From: Sporanaerobacter acetigenes DSM 13106
Lineage (GTDB): Bacteria > Bacillota > Clostridia > Tissierellales > Sporanaerobacteraceae
Assembly: GCF_900130025.1 (NCBI RefSeq)
Contig: NZ_FQXR01000003.1
Coordinates: 248,001-312,000 of the forward strand
Length of the DNA: 64,000 nucleotides
Direction of reading: 5' to 3'
The notes under the pieces were generated by a model that was not told the DNA's origin, did no database searches, and saw nothing but the letters and a program-made list of their open reading frames with translations. This document shows, in pieces, positions 10,048 through 19,323 of this stretch. Positions within the stretch are counted from its first letter, which is position 1; every line of letters begins with the position of its first letter. The translations under genes were made by a program, and so were the position numbers.

Positions 10048-10746
10048 TTAACCTATGATTTGAAAAACTAAAATTCCTATTAAAGTTCCCAATATAGCAC
10101 CTGTAATGACTTCAAAAGTGCTATGAATTTTTCCTTCCACTCTACTTTCCCCTAATAGTATAGCCATAAAATAAGCCAATGTTGTAATCAACACGTTTCC
10201 TGCTAAGAAACTTATGATTGTTGCTATTAAAAATCCAATAGCTGAATGTCCACTAACTATTCCTCCCTTAAAAGGAGTACCTGTTTGAGCTATTGTTTTT
10301 ATAACTACAATTATAATTATAACTAAAAATATAGATATAAAAGTCAAATGAATTGGTGAATTTTTGATTTTAAATAATAGTACATGGGAATAAGGATTTA
10401 ATCTATCAAAAAACAATAAATAACCCACTACTATAGCATTTATAGCTGATACGAGAACTGCCCCTGCTGCTACATCTTTTGCAATTTTTGCTAAAGGATG
10501 ATAATCTTTCGTAAAAAGATCTATGGATTTTTCTATAGATGTATTTATCATTTCTGAGGCTATGACAAAACTTACCGTTAAAAATAATATTAAGAATTCA
10601 AGTCTACTAAAATTTAAAAATAGACTTAAAACAAGAACTATAATAGCTAAGCTAAAATGTATCCTCATATTTCTTTGAGTTTTCAATGTGTAAATTATTC
10701 CGTCTACCGCATAATTAAAACTATCTATAAGACTTCTAGATTTCAT
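10048..10746 (-). CDS. dgkA: Undecaprenol/diacylglycerol kinase fused to PAP2-type phosphatase domain
   Basis: The N-terminal ~115 residues are a prokaryotic DagK-family kinase (in Bacillota usually undecaprenol kinase), with the signature ASEMINTSIEKSID near 63-76 and three membrane helices. The C-terminal ~110 residues are a PAP2-like membrane domain with SGHSAIGF and HSTFEVITGA, resembling phosphatase motifs C2 and C3. The classical KxxxxxxRP motif is not evident, so phosphatase activity is uncertain. Kinase and phosphatase halves on one lipid carrier suggest balancing of undecaprenol and undecaprenyl phosphate (inference). It lies directly downstream of ybeY, as dgkA does in Bacillus. Confidence 0.88.
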   Translation of the reverse strand: MKSRSLIDSFNYAVDGIIYTLKTQRNMRIHFSLAIIVLVLSLFLNFSRLEFLILFLTVSFVIASEMINTSIEKSIDLFTKDYHPLAKIAKDVAAGAVLVSAINAIVVGYLLFFDRLNPYSHVLLFKIKNSPIHLTFISIFLVIIIIVVIKTIAQTGTPFKGGIVSGHSAIGFLIATIISFLAGNVLITTLAYFMAILLGESRVEGKIHSTFEVITGAILGTLIGILVFQIIG

Positions 10747-10760
10747 TTAACCACCTTGTT

Positions 10761-11225
10761 TTATTCGTTTTTAAATATTTTTAAAGTTTTCATGACACTC
10801 TTTTCTTTTTCTCTCATAACTTTTTTATCTTCATTTGTCATATGATCATATCCAAGAAGATGAAACATACTATGAGCGGTTAAATATGCTATTTCTCTTT
10901 CAAAAGAATGTCCATATTCTTTTGATTGCTCTAGAGCACGTTCAAGAGATATAACAATATCACCTAAAAGAGGTGTAAAAAGTCCCAAAGAATCTTCTTC
11001 CATAGGAAAAGAAAGCACATCCGTAGGAGAATCTACATTTCTATACTCTCTATTTAATTCTCTGATTTCTTCATTGTCCACAAAAGAAACACTCACTTCC
11101 ACATCTATAGAATATCCCTCTTCTTTTAAACATTCTTCTATGACCTGATTTATAATACCTTCAATAGCTTCAATTTTTTCGTCTATTTCTATTTTATCCT
11201 GTCTATTGTCTATATATATATCCAT
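10761..11225 (-). CDS. ybeY: Endoribonuclease YbeY (rRNA maturation factor)
   Basis: Zinc-dependent single-strand endoribonuclease for 16S rRNA 3' maturation and ribosome quality control. The metal motif HSMFHLLGYDH (three His, spacing H-x3-H-x5-H) is intact near 117-127, and the substrate-side block SPTDVLSFPM is near 66-75. 154 aa is normal. It abuts the pgpH gene by one base, preserving the phoH-pgpH-ybeY-dgkA-cdd-era order. Confidence 0.96.
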   Translation of the reverse strand: MDIYIDNRQDKIEIDEKIEAIEGIINQVIEECLKEEGYSIDVEVSVSFVDNEEIRELNREYRNVDSPTDVLSFPMEEDSLGLFTPLLGDIVISLERALEQSKEYGHSFEREIAYLTAHSMFHLLGYDHMTNEDKKVMREKEKSVMKTLKIFKNE

Positions 11226-13340
11226 CTATATCTCTCCTTTAATTTCCCCTTTTACTTCATTTATATCAAGCTTGGGATATTCTATTCTATCATGAAATAT
11301 TCCCAAGAGTACAGTACAAAAAATATTGGCGATTGTATTTAAATCTTTCAAAGTCAAATCGCATTCTTCAAGTTGTCCATCTTCTAATTTCCCTTTTATA
11401 ATATTTCTGACCATTTCTTCTATTTTCCCTTTGTTAGGTTCCTTTATAGATCTAACTGCAGCCTCCACTGAATCCGCTAACATTATTATAGCTGCTTCTT
11501 TGGTCTGAGGCTTAGGACCTTTATATCTGAAATCCTCAATTTTTACATTTTCATTATTCTCACCTTTTAGTGCTTTATAATAAAAATAAGCTACTATTGT
11601 ATCCCCATGATGCTGGATTATTATATCCTTTATTTCTTTAGGCAAATCGTACTCTTCTGCCATTGCTAGTCCATCTTTAGTATGATTTGTTATAATAAGT
11701 GTACTAAGGCTTGGATTTAATTTATCGTGAGGATTTTCAAATCCAAACTGATTTTCTTTAAATAAATAAGGCCTTTTTAGTTTTCCTATATCATGATAAT
11801 ATGCTCCAACTCTTGCTATAAGTGGATTTGCTCCAACTTCTTCTGCAGCTGCCTCACTTAAATTTCCTACCAGCACACTGTGATGATATGTCCCAGGAGC
11901 CTCCATAAGCAATTTTTTTAGAAGGGGCTGGTTTGGATTAGAAAGCTCTAACAATTTAAGGGGAGTTAATATTTGAAATACATTTTCCCATAAAGGCAAT
12001 GTACCTATAGTTAAAACTGCACAAAAAATCCCATTTAATATGCCATATCCACTCTTTATGAGAGTATCTAAAATATCTGCTTTTTTTACAAGACCAAAAG
12101 ATACTATAGTCAAAACATTTACAATTCCAACTACTAATCCATTGAAAAAAATATTATATCTTTGGGAAGCATTTATAACACTAAAGGCCCCTATGCTTCC
12201 TCCAATTAATAACATAGCTACTACGCTTTCATCAACCTTTAAAATAATTCCAATTAAAAAAGCTAATATAGCATTTATTATTAAAGCCAATTTTGGATTT
12301 ATAATAAGAGTAATGAGCATAGCAGCTGTAGAAACAGGCATTATATATGGTGAAATACTATATACTCCTTCAGATATAAGAACTATACTTATAATTATAA
12401 TATCTAGTATGATTAACTTTGAACTTGTGAAAACTTCCCTGTTAAAATGATACAAATATAGACCAATTACAAATTCTACCAATAGAATGATGATCAATGT
12501 ACCTATTATAGTACTTAAATCATATCCTTCTTTTTCTTTTAAAAGACCAGAATCCTTTATAAGTTCATATGCATTTGCATCGATTCTATCGCCTTTTCTT
12601 ACAATTATTTGATCTTCTTTCACTATAACCGGCTCTACACTTTCAGCTACCTCTAATTTTTCTCTTTGAGTAGCCTCCATGTCTAAAAACTTATTTGGTT
12701 CTATAGTAGATTCTATAAGAACCATACCTAGTTCCTTTTCTTCTTTGGACATATCTAATGTTTTAAAAATACTTTTTACATTTTCCATTTCATATTCTAA
12801 TTCTTCTTCTTTTATACCTGCACTCATTATTTGATTTATAATATCATATATAGCATTTTCTAAAGAATTTAATTCTTTATTGTCTATTCTCACAGCTATA
12901 TTAAAATATTTTGGCTGCAATTTTATATTTGATTGTTCTTCAAGCAAATTAGCTTTCTTTGTGTTGCTCATATTGTCATAAGCTTTTACATCTTTTACAA
13001 GACCAAAAAAAACTCTAATATCATTTTTCATTTTCATCTGAACAGATGGATTGACTCTAAATCTAGGGTCAATCCTTTCCATTGCCTCGTTTTTTAACCT
13101 TTGCGTAGCACTTTTATCTTCTATATCTTTAGTGGCTCTAATTTCATAAGGAGATACATCTCCTACTCTCACCTTTACTTTCTTTGGTTCTATATTGTCA
13201 ATAATTGTAAAGAACAAAATCAATGTAAAAACAATCTGCAATACTACAATACCGACCTTCTTGTGTTCAGAAAAATATGAAAACATTCTTTTAATTTTAG
13301 GTTTTTTTCTTCCCTTGTCTTTAATTTTCTGTTTCATCAT
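11226..13340 (-). CDS. pgpH: 7TMR-HD cyclic-di-AMP phosphodiesterase
   Basis: Membrane HD-domain protein of the PgpH/YqfF family, which degrades c-di-AMP. After a short cytoplasmic basic segment and one TM helix comes a large extracellular 7TMR-HDED domain (about 50-280), then about seven TM helices, then a cytoplasmic HD domain (about 480-690) with HHSVLVG and YYHDIGKLKRP metal motifs. 704 aa is normal. It lies between phoH and ybeY; co-occurrence of phoH, pgpH and ybeY is a conserved operon. The reaction is assigned from characterised relatives in Listeria. Confidence 0.93.
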   Translation of the reverse strand: MMKQKIKDKGRKKPKIKRMFSYFSEHKKVGIVVLQIVFTLILFFTIIDNIEPKKVKVRVGDVSPYEIRATKDIEDKSATQRLKNEAMERIDPRFRVNPSVQMKMKNDIRVFFGLVKDVKAYDNMSNTKKANLLEEQSNIKLQPKYFNIAVRIDNKELNSLENAIYDIINQIMSAGIKEEELEYEMENVKSIFKTLDMSKEEKELGMVLIESTIEPNKFLDMEATQREKLEVAESVEPVIVKEDQIIVRKGDRIDANAYELIKDSGLLKEKEGYDLSTIIGTLIIILLVEFVIGLYLYHFNREVFTSSKLIILDIIIISIVLISEGVYSISPYIMPVSTAAMLITLIINPKLALIINAILAFLIGIILKVDESVVAMLLIGGSIGAFSVINASQRYNIFFNGLVVGIVNVLTIVSFGLVKKADILDTLIKSGYGILNGIFCAVLTIGTLPLWENVFQILTPLKLLELSNPNQPLLKKLLMEAPGTYHHSVLVGNLSEAAAEEVGANPLIARVGAYYHDIGKLKRPYLFKENQFGFENPHDKLNPSLSTLIITNHTKDGLAMAEEYDLPKEIKDIIIQHHGDTIVAYFYYKALKGENNENVKIEDFRYKGPKPQTKEAAIIMLADSVEAAVRSIKEPNKGKIEEMVRNIIKGKLEDGQLEECDLTLKDLNTIANIFCTVLLGIFHDRIEYPKLDINEVKGEIKGEI

Positions 13341-13364
13341 GGGATAACCCCCCCAACAAAATAT

Positions 13365-14336
13365 CTACTCAACATTTTTTTCATATTTATCATAAGCTTC
13401 TATTATTTTTTGTACCAATGGATGTCTTACAATATCTAATTTTGTTAAATACACAAAATCTATACCATTTATTCCAGAAAGTATTTTGGTTACAGTCTTA
13501 AGACCTGAGGATTTTCCACGAGGTAAGTCAATTTGAGTTATGTCCCCAGTAATTATAGCTTTTGAACCAAATCCTAATCTTGTTAAAAACATTTTCATCT
13601 GCTCATTTGTAGTGTTTTGTGCTTCATCAAGTATCACGTAAGCAGAATCCAATGTTCTTCCTCTCATATACGCTAGTGGTGCTACTTCTATAAGCCCTTT
13701 TTCAACAAACTTTCCATAAGTTTCAAAACCCATTATATCAAATAGTGCATCATATACAGGTCGTAAATATGGATCTACTTTTTCTTGTAAATCACCTGGC
13801 AAAAATCCTAGATTTTCTCCAGCTTCTACTGCAGGCCTCGTCAAAATTATTCTATTAACTTCCTTATTCTTAAAAGCATTTACTGCCATAGCCATAGCAA
13901 GATAAGTCTTTCCAGTACCTGCTGGACCAATTCCAAATACTATATCATTATTTTTCATAGAATCAATATATCTTTTCTGACCTAGAGTTTTAGGTTTTAT
14001 ACTCTTTCCAGATGCAGTGATACATATAGTTTCATCCATCAATTCCTTTACCTTTTCTTCTTTTCCTTCATAAATAAGTTGAATAGTATACATTAGCTCT
14101 TGTTTTGCAAGTTTACCTTGTGCTTTTATTATTTCAATTAATTTATATATAAGTCTATCTACCAGCATAACTGGAATTTCTTCACCTATTATTTTTATTT
14201 CTCCACTTCTCAAGAGAATTTCTACACCAAATTCACTTTCAATTATCTTTATATTTTCATCAAATTTGCCAAATAGCTCAAACATAACATTTTCATCCTC
14301 TATAGCAATGATTTTCTCCGTGATGTCTTTGCTCAA
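13365..14336 (-). CDS. phoH: PhoH-family ATPase
   Basis: RNA-related P-loop ATPase. Walker A GPAGTGKT (137-144) and Walker B-like VILDEAQN (235-242) are intact, preceded by a KH-like N-terminal region. 323 aa is typical of Bacillota PhoH (YbeZ type). It lies between yqfD and pgpH, with ybeY two genes away; this association suggests a joint role in RNA processing, though the exact activity is not established. Confidence 0.94.
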   Translation of the reverse strand: MSKDITEKIIAIEDENVMFELFGKFDENIKIIESEFGVEILLRSGEIKIIGEEIPVMLVDRLIYKLIEIIKAQGKLAKQELMYTIQLIYEGKEEKVKELMDETICITASGKSIKPKTLGQKRYIDSMKNNDIVFGIGPAGTGKTYLAMAMAVNAFKNKEVNRIILTRPAVEAGENLGFLPGDLQEKVDPYLRPVYDALFDIMGFETYGKFVEKGLIEVAPLAYMRGRTLDSAYVILDEAQNTTNEQMKMFLTRLGFGSKAIITGDITQIDLPRGKSSGLKTVTKILSGINGIDFVYLTKLDIVRHPLVQKIIEAYDKYEKNVE

Positions 14337-14338
14337 AA

Positions 14339-15523
14339 CTAATCCTCCCTATTATAAATTATTTGCTTTTCTCCGATGTCTTCAATAACTTCTATAATCA
14401 CTTGTGTTATCAATTTATTACCATCTATATCGTATTTTACATCTTTAGATATTACTTGACTGTCTTTAGGTAATACCTTATTTATTTCTTGTACTCCCAA
14501 TACTTGAGTTGAACGTTTCAGTGAATCTATATTTTGTTTTATCTTCTTTATTTCAACCTCTCTATATTCATAGCTTACAATTTGTATAGGTAAAAAATCT
14601 ATTATACTCTTTGTATTCTCAAATACTATATACTCTCTAAAAGGAATTTCTCCTTCTATAATTTGTATTCCTTTTTCTCCAAATTTCAACTCTTTTCTTG
14701 TATAAACCTCACCAGTCTCCTCTTTTATTTCTTTTTCGATAGTTTCTTCCATCGTATATGCATATCTAGTGAGAGCTAATACTTCTCCATCTGAATGAAC
14801 AAGTATATTTTCTTCCATAGACTCATCTTTTATAATTCCAGTTATTAATACTTGACCTTTTTCTACTACCTGTCCTTCTTCTACAATATTTTTCCCATTT
14901 CTTGCAATAACCTTTTTTATAACTCCTTTTTTCTTAGCTACAATATTGCAAGGAGTTTTGGTGTCTATTTTTTCAGGTGGTAAGTCTTGCTCTTTTACAT
15001 CTATAAAAAGTTTAGTTCCCTTCATTTCAACTGAAACAAAAGAAAACTCACCAAACTCATCAAAAATTTGGTTCCTTATATTTTCAAAGTCTATATTATA
15101 CTTCATTTTGCCTGAAGAAATATCTATGCTATTTAAAAAATTTATGATCTCCTCATCCTTAATCTTTTCATTTCCTGATATTTCAATACTCCATATAAAT
15201 GAGGATAAAAATATTATGAGTGCTATAAATATTATAAACCCAATTCCAAACATTTTTCTCTTTTTAATTTTCCCTAACAGAAAAGGAAAACCCCTTTTAT
15301 CAACTATATAAACCCTACAGCCTACAGCCTTTACAACCTCTTTTAAGGCTTTAAATCCCTCTAAACTTACCTTTCCTTCAATAACAGTATATTCAATTCT
15401 TTCTATATCCCAAAGGTATATATCCTTGTTTAAAGCTAAGTTTAAAAATTTCTCAAGAGTAAGTCCTTCCACTCTAATAATAACATATCCTCTAAAATAA
15501 TTCCATATTTTTATAGCTAGCAT
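14339..15523 (-). CDS. yqfD: Sporulation protein YqfD
   Basis: Membrane protein of the YqfD/SpoIV family, made in the mother cell during sporulation. The N-terminal domain of about 90 residues precedes one TM helix (about 93-112, GIGFIIFIALIIFLSSFIW), then a large extracytoplasmic region with a FtsQ/POTRA-like start and a hydrolase-independent beta-rich tail. 394 aa is standard. The start of phoH lies only two bases downstream, and yqfC is upstream. Exact role unknown; Bacillus and Clostridium mutants are impaired in sporulation. Confidence 0.9.
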   Translation of the reverse strand: MLAIKIWNYFRGYVIIRVEGLTLEKFLNLALNKDIYLWDIERIEYTVIEGKVSLEGFKALKEVVKAVGCRVYIVDKRGFPFLLGKIKKRKMFGIGFIIFIALIIFLSSFIWSIEISGNEKIKDEEIINFLNSIDISSGKMKYNIDFENIRNQIFDEFGEFSFVSVEMKGTKLFIDVKEQDLPPEKIDTKTPCNIVAKKKGVIKKVIARNGKNIVEEGQVVEKGQVLITGIIKDESMEENILVHSDGEVLALTRYAYTMEETIEKEIKEETGEVYTRKELKFGEKGIQIIEGEIPFREYIVFENTKSIIDFLPIQIVSYEYREVEIKKIKQNIDSLKRSTQVLGVQEINKVLPKDSQVISKDVKYDIDGNKLITQVIIEVIEDIGEKQIIYNRED

Positions 15524-15534
15524 ATATACACCCC

Positions 15535-15813
15535 TTAGTATAAAAATTCAAGCTTTTCTATAAGCCCCGAAATAATTATCTCTTCTGAAAGAATAGTTTT
15601 TAGACACATGTCAGAACCAGTCATTTTAATTACTCCAGAATTTGTATTGATTCTTATAGTTTCTTTTGTATATTCAATAATACCTTTGTGATTAGTAACA
15701 AGTATTTGCATATTCCCTATCATGGTTATCTTGGGCAAATCCATGACTATTTCTTTCGGTAGCTCAAATATATCTGAAATATTTGATTTTATATTATCAA
15801 CTTTATTTTTCAC
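15535..15813 (-). CDS. yqfC: Sporulation protein YqfC (YabP/YqfC family)
   Basis: Small sporulation protein of the YabP/YqfC family, 92 aa, with the typical ITMIGNMQILVTNHKG core near 30-45. In Bacillus it is transcribed by sigma-E with yqfD, which here follows by 11 bases. The start is a GTG with a strong GGAGGG ribosome site seven bases upstream. A sigma-E-like promoter lies just before it. Biochemical function unknown. Confidence 0.9.
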   Translation of the reverse strand: MKNKVDNIKSNISDIFELPKEIVMDLPKITMIGNMQILVTNHKGIIEYTKETIRINTNSGVIKMTGSDMCLKTILSEEIIISGLIEKLEFLY

Positions 15814-15837
15814 TTAAAAAGCCCTCCTTCTTATTTA

Positions 15838-15867
15838 AATTTATGCTTAAAATAAAAGAGGTATTAC
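15838..15867 (-). promoter_or_regulatory. Candidate sigma-E promoter of yqfC-yqfD
   Basis: On the minus strand GTAATAC (15861-15867), a 15-base spacer and CATAAATT (15838-15845). The -10 fits the sigma-E pattern CATANANT; the -35 is only a partial match. Position before a gene known to be sigma-E dependent elsewhere supports the call. Confidence 0.45.
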
Positions 15868-15917
15868 AAAATAAAGAGTATGTAGTCTTTGTACTTGACT
15901 AACATACTCTTTATTTT
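15868..15917 (-). terminator. Terminator between the 142-aa gene and yqfC
   Basis: Sixteen-bp perfect arms (15868-15883 and 15902-15917) separated by 18 bases, beginning with A4 and ending with T4 so that it can work on either strand. It touches the stop codon of the upstream gene and isolates yqfC-yqfD. Confidence 0.75.
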
Positions 15918-16345
15918 TAATAAACTTTATTTTGTCTACATTTTGGTTCTGATAATATTTCTTTCATTACTATCCCTTTAACAATATCATTTTTAGTAAA
16001 TTCACCTAATACTTGTGATTTTTCTTTGGCTTCTTTGCTTTCTTTTTCTACATCAATATTTTGTACTTTAACTTCATCAAGCTCATATTCCGAGTCTAGA
16101 TATCTGTAATTTTCATTAGTTTCTCTTCTTTCTTCAAATAAAGATTTTCTTTGTTTTTCTTTTTCTGCAGTTAAAGGTACTTTTTTTTCTTTTTTCTTTG
16201 TATTGTATTTTTTCATGTCAGACTTAGATAAAGTATTTGATTTAGTACCCTTAGCCATTTCTATTTTGCTTTTTTCTTGAATACTTTTGATTATTATAGG
16301 TAGTAGAAAAATAAAAAATATAGCTAAAATATCGGAAATGTCCAT
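15917..16345 (-). CDS. Membrane-anchored charged protein, unknown
   Basis: I do not recognise the family. One N-terminal hydrophobic helix (about 3-20, ILAIFFIFLLPIII) is followed by a highly charged Lys/Glu-rich region (about 25-110) and a conserved-looking end (NDIVKGIVMKEILSEPKCR). The layout suggests a membrane-anchored protein with a disordered cytoplasmic tail ending in a short helical motif. It is downstream of floA by 19 bases and probably co-transcribed with floA-nfeD, so a link to flotillin membrane domains is possible (inference). Confidence 0.6.
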   Translation of the reverse strand: MDISDILAIFFIFLLPIIIKSIQEKSKIEMAKGTKSNTLSKSDMKKYNTKKKEKKVPLTAEKEKQRKSLFEERRETNENYRYLDSEYELDEVKVQNIDVEKESKEAKEKSQVLGEFTKNDIVKGIVMKEILSEPKCRQNKVY

Positions 16346-16364
16346 ATTAACACATCCTCAAAAT

Positions 16365-17351
16365 TTATTCTTTATACTCATCTTCTTTAGTCATTTTAGA
16401 AATAGAACTTCTCATATCTGTATCAGCTAATAAATTTTTCATATTGTAATAATCCATAAAACCAATTTTTCCTTCTTTAAGTGAAACTGCCAATGCAAGT
16501 GGTACTTCTGCCTCTGATTCTACTACTTTTGCTTTCATAGCTTGAACTTCTGCTTTCATTTCTTGTTCTCTTGCTACAGCCATAGCTCTTCTTTCTTCTG
16601 CCTTAGCTTGAGCAATTCTTTTATCAGCTTCTGCCTGATCCGTCTGCAATTTAGCTCCAATATTTCTTCCTACATCTACATCAGCTATATCAATGGAAAG
16701 TATCTCAAATGCTGTGCCTGAATCTAGTCCTTTATCTAATACAGTTTTGGATATACTGTCAGGGTTTTCAAGCACTTCTTTATGGCTGCTTGAACTACCT
16801 ACTGTTGTAACAATACCCTCTCCAACTCTGGCAATAATAGTTTCTTCACCAGCGCCTCCTACTAACCTTTCAATATTAGCTCTCACAGTAACTCTAGCTT
16901 TAACCATAACTTCAATACCATCTTTTGCTACCGCAGATATCACTGGTGTTTCAATGACCTTAGGGTTTACACTTACTTGCACTGCTTCTAATACATTTCT
17001 TCCAGCTAAATCTATAGCAGCTGCCCTCTCAAATTCCAATGGAATTTCTGCTCTTTGAGCTGCTATCAATGCATCTACTAAAACATTTACATTCCCACCA
17101 GCTAAATAATGTGCTTCCAACTCATTTACGCTTATATCTAATCCAGCTTTTGTTGCTTTAATCATTGGATTAACAATTCTTGAAGGTACAACTCTTCTAA
17201 GTCTCATACCTATCAAATTCGAAATGCCTACTTTTACACCTGAAAAGAAAGCCGTTATCCACAATCCTACAGGAACAAAAGTAAAAAACAATATTACCAG
17301 TAAAACAATAAGAATTGTAATTCCTATAGTAAATCCTAAACTACCTGTCAT
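16365..17351 (-). CDS. floA: Flotillin-like protein FloA
   Basis: SPFH-domain membrane scaffold of functional membrane microdomains (YqfA family). A short N-terminal hairpin membrane segment (about 8-30) precedes the SPFH domain, followed by the Ala/Glu-rich coiled-coil tail (about 235-290, with repeated [15 protein letters not shown]-like heptads). 328 aa is normal. Its start overlaps the nfeD stop by 11 bases, the conserved floA-nfeD coupling. Confidence 0.95.
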   Translation of the reverse strand: MTGSLGFTIGITILIVLLVILFFTFVPVGLWITAFFSGVKVGISNLIGMRLRRVVPSRIVNPMIKATKAGLDISVNELEAHYLAGGNVNVLVDALIAAQRAEIPLEFERAAAIDLAGRNVLEAVQVSVNPKVIETPVISAVAKDGIEVMVKARVTVRANIERLVGGAGEETIIARVGEGIVTTVGSSSSHKEVLENPDSISKTVLDKGLDSGTAFEILSIDIADVDVGRNIGAKLQTDQAEADKRIAQAKAEERRAMAVAREQEMKAEVQAMKAKVVESEAEVPLALAVSLKEGKIGFMDYYNMKNLLADTDMRSSISKMTKEDEYKE

Positions 17352-18099
17352 TTTCTAACCTCCTCACAATAATTTTTGAGCCTTCCACTTTTCCTATTTT
17401 TATCTTTGAACCTTTACTTATATAGTTTCCCTCTGATAGTGCATCCATTCTTTTTCCTTCTACCTCTATTATTCCACTTGGTCTCAATTCTGTTATAGCT
17501 ATACCTTCTTTTCCTAAATATTCAATTTTAGAATTTGCACTTGTATATCCTTCCTGATTTTTCTGCTCTGTAGAAAGTACTATTTTGTCAAAATAGGGTT
17601 TCTTATGACCATATTTTACCAATATAACTGTGATAATAGCGGTGATAATAATAGAAATACTTACAGCCATTAAAGCGTTTTGTAGGGAATTCATAGCCAA
17701 TACTAATCCTATGACCACAAGAATTATGCCGCTTATCCCAGGTAATCCAAACCCTGGAACCATTCCTTCAACTATTAAAAGTATCATACCTGCAACAAAT
17801 AAAATTATAGAAGTCCATTCTGTATTCCCTGCCATCATATTGCCACCAAAAAATAATCCAAATGAAATAATACTTATGATGCCACCAATTCCAAATCCAG
17901 GAGTAAATATTTCTATCATCATTCCAATGAAACCAAGAGTTAATAAAATTGTACTGACATAAGGATTGGTGATTATTTTGACTATTTTCATTTCTGTTTC
18001 TGTAGAATTTGTATTTCCTTCACAATAAGATAGTGAACTAACAAAAATCAAGATAATAAATACTGTCAATAAAATTTTCCACACTTTTCTCTTTTTCAT
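17341..18099 (-). CDS. NfeD-family membrane protein (short form)
   Basis: Membrane partner of flotillin. Signal peptide (about 7-27), then four TM helices (about 50-165) with the TPGFGIGG and VPGFGLPG loops of NfeD, and a C-terminal OB-fold (about 190-250, [14 protein letters not shown] then KGSKIKI). It lacks the N-terminal ClpP-like serine protease domain of long NfeD1b proteins such as Bacillus YqeZ; only a short region remains between signal peptide and first TM. The signal peptide suggests a shortened derivative of the long form. Overlap with floA supports the partnership. Confidence 0.85.
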   Translation of the reverse strand: MKKRKVWKILLTVFIILIFVSSLSYCEGNTNSTETEMKIVKIITNPYVSTILLTLGFIGMMIEIFTPGFGIGGIISIISFGLFFGGNMMAGNTEWTSIILFVAGMILLIVEGMVPGFGLPGISGIILVVIGLVLAMNSLQNALMAVSISIIITAIITVILVKYGHKKPYFDKIVLSTEQKNQEGYTSANSKIEYLGKEGIAITELRPSGIIEVEGKRMDALSEGNYISKGSKIKIGKVEGSKIIVRRLENDR

Positions 18100-18156
18100 A
18101 TTATCACCTCCTCGTTACTATTATTATATTATCTAATAACTAAAAATACAATAAAA

Positions 18157-18180
18157 AACCTAGGTAATTAAACCTAGGTT
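18157..18180 (-). terminator. Terminator of yqeY
   Basis: Nine-bp arms (AACCTAGGT and ACCTAGGTT) around a six-base loop, followed on the minus strand by TTTTTT. Its upstream edge touches the yqeY stop codon. It separates yqeY from nfeD. Confidence 0.85.
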
Positions 18181-18623
18181 CATTTCAAGTATTTTCTTGC
18201 AATACTATTCACCATGCTACCATCAGCTTTACCTTTGATCTTAGGCATAACTGATTTCATAATAAGTCCAATATCTTTTATGGATTTAGCATCTACTTCT
18301 TTTATTGTTTCCTTGACTATTTCTTCAACTTCTTCTTCTGTCAATTGTTTAGGCAAATATTCAAGTAAAATTTCCATTTCTTTTTTTGTCTGTTCAACTA
18401 AATCTTCTCGTCCACCTTTTTCAAAATCCTGTATAACATCTCTTTTTTCTTTTACTTGCTTAGCTATAATATCTATAATATCTTCATCAGTTAGTTCAAT
18501 TCTTTCATCGACTTCTCTTTGCTTGATACTTGCTCGCACCATTGTGATAGTATTTTTCCTCAAGGTGTCTTTATTTTTCATTGAAGATTTCATATCTTCC
18601 ATAAGTTTCTCTTTTAGAGACAT
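18180..18623 (-). CDS. yqeY: GatB/YqeY domain protein
   Basis: Member of the YqeY family, related to the C-terminal tRNA-binding tail of GatB; function unproven, presumed to touch tRNA or amidotransferase metabolism. The family start LKEKLMEDMKSSMKNKD and the GLIMKSVMPKIKGKADGSMVN block near 121-142 are clear. 147 aa is normal. It follows rpsU by 12 bases, the standard Bacillota pair. Confidence 0.92.
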   Translation of the reverse strand: MSLKEKLMEDMKSSMKNKDTLRKNTITMVRASIKQREVDERIELTDEDIIDIIAKQVKEKRDVIQDFEKGGREDLVEQTKKEMEILLEYLPKQLTEEEVEEIVKETIKEVDAKSIKDIGLIMKSVMPKIKGKADGSMVNSIARKYLK

Positions 18624-18635
18624 ACTTCCACCTTC

Positions 18636-18818
18636 TTAGTATCTACCTTTGTTTTTTCTTCTAGCTGCTTCAGATTTTTTCTTACGTTTCACGCTAGGCT
18701 TTTCATAGTGTTCTCTTTTTCTAACTTCAGCCATAACACCTGAACGAGCACATTGTCTTTTAAATCTTTTAAGTGCATTGTCTAGTGATTCGTTTTCTCC
18801 GACTCTAATTTCTGCCAT
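18636..18818 (-). CDS. rpsU: 30S ribosomal protein S21
   Basis: Small ribosomal protein near the mRNA exit site. 60 aa; starts [20 protein letters not shown] and ends in a basic RRKNKGRY tail, as usual. Ribosome site GGGGAGGGAG. It has its own promoter and is followed by yqeY. Confidence 0.97.
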   Translation of the reverse strand: MAEIRVGENESLDNALKRFKRQCARSGVMAEVRKREHYEKPSVKRKKKSEAARRKNKGRY

Positions 18819-18894
18819 CTATTTCTCCCTCCCCTCATCCACTGCAAGAGTACCTACTACACTATATGCAGTAAGCGGAATTCGGCACTAGATT

Positions 18895-18923
18895 ATTATA
18901 CATTATATGTGGAATTTATGCAA
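18895..18923 (-). promoter_or_regulatory. Promoter of rpsU-yqeY
   Basis: Minus strand TTGCAT (18918-18923), 17-base spacer, TATAAT (18895-18900). The ~75-base leader before rpsU contains ACTGCA and TGCAGT arms that could pair around a 22-base loop, so a structured leader is possible. Confidence 0.75.
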
Positions 18924-18930
18924 CTAGATT

Positions 18931-19275
18931 TTAACCTGGTGGCCATAACAATTGTCTTCCACCTAATACGTGGAAATGAAGATGTTCTACTGTTTGTCCT
19001 CCATATTCACCACAATTATTTATAATCCTGTATCCTTTTTCATCTAGTCCTTTTTCCTTAGCTATTTTCTTTATAATCAATACAATATGACTAATAATAG
19101 ATACATTGTTTTCATCAATTTCTTTTATAGAAGAAATATGCTCTTTAGGAATAACCAAAAAGTGGACAGGAGATTGTGGGTTTATGTCATTAAAAACTAT
19201 GACTTTGTCATCTTCATAAATCTTATCTGTTGGTATTTCTCCATGTGCAATTTTACAAAATATGCAATCATTCAT
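18931..19275 (-). CDS. HIT-family nucleotide-binding protein
   Basis: Histidine-triad hydrolase of the HINT type (purine nucleoside phosphoramidase-like). Metal half-site CIFCKI at 4-9, catalytic triad HLHFHVLGG near 97-105 and the family C-terminus WPPG. I start at the ATG at 19273-19275, eight bases after AGGAGG; a GTG nine bases upstream sits on the ribosome site itself. 114 aa. It lies between mtaB and rpsU, a common Clostridia order. Confidence 0.93.
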   Translation of the reverse strand: MNDCIFCKIAHGEIPTDKIYEDDKVIVFNDINPQSPVHFLVIPKEHISSIKEIDENNVSIISHIVLIIKKIAKEKGLDEKGYRIINNCGEYGGQTVEHLHFHVLGGRQLLWPPG

Positions 19276-19323
19276 CCCATTCACCTCCTAATACCATTCT
19301 AATTATTATATTCTACGTGAAAA

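Noticed and set aside
14946-15311. 121-codon plus-strand frame
   Set aside because: Contained in yqfD on the opposite strand, no ribosome site and no recognisable domain.
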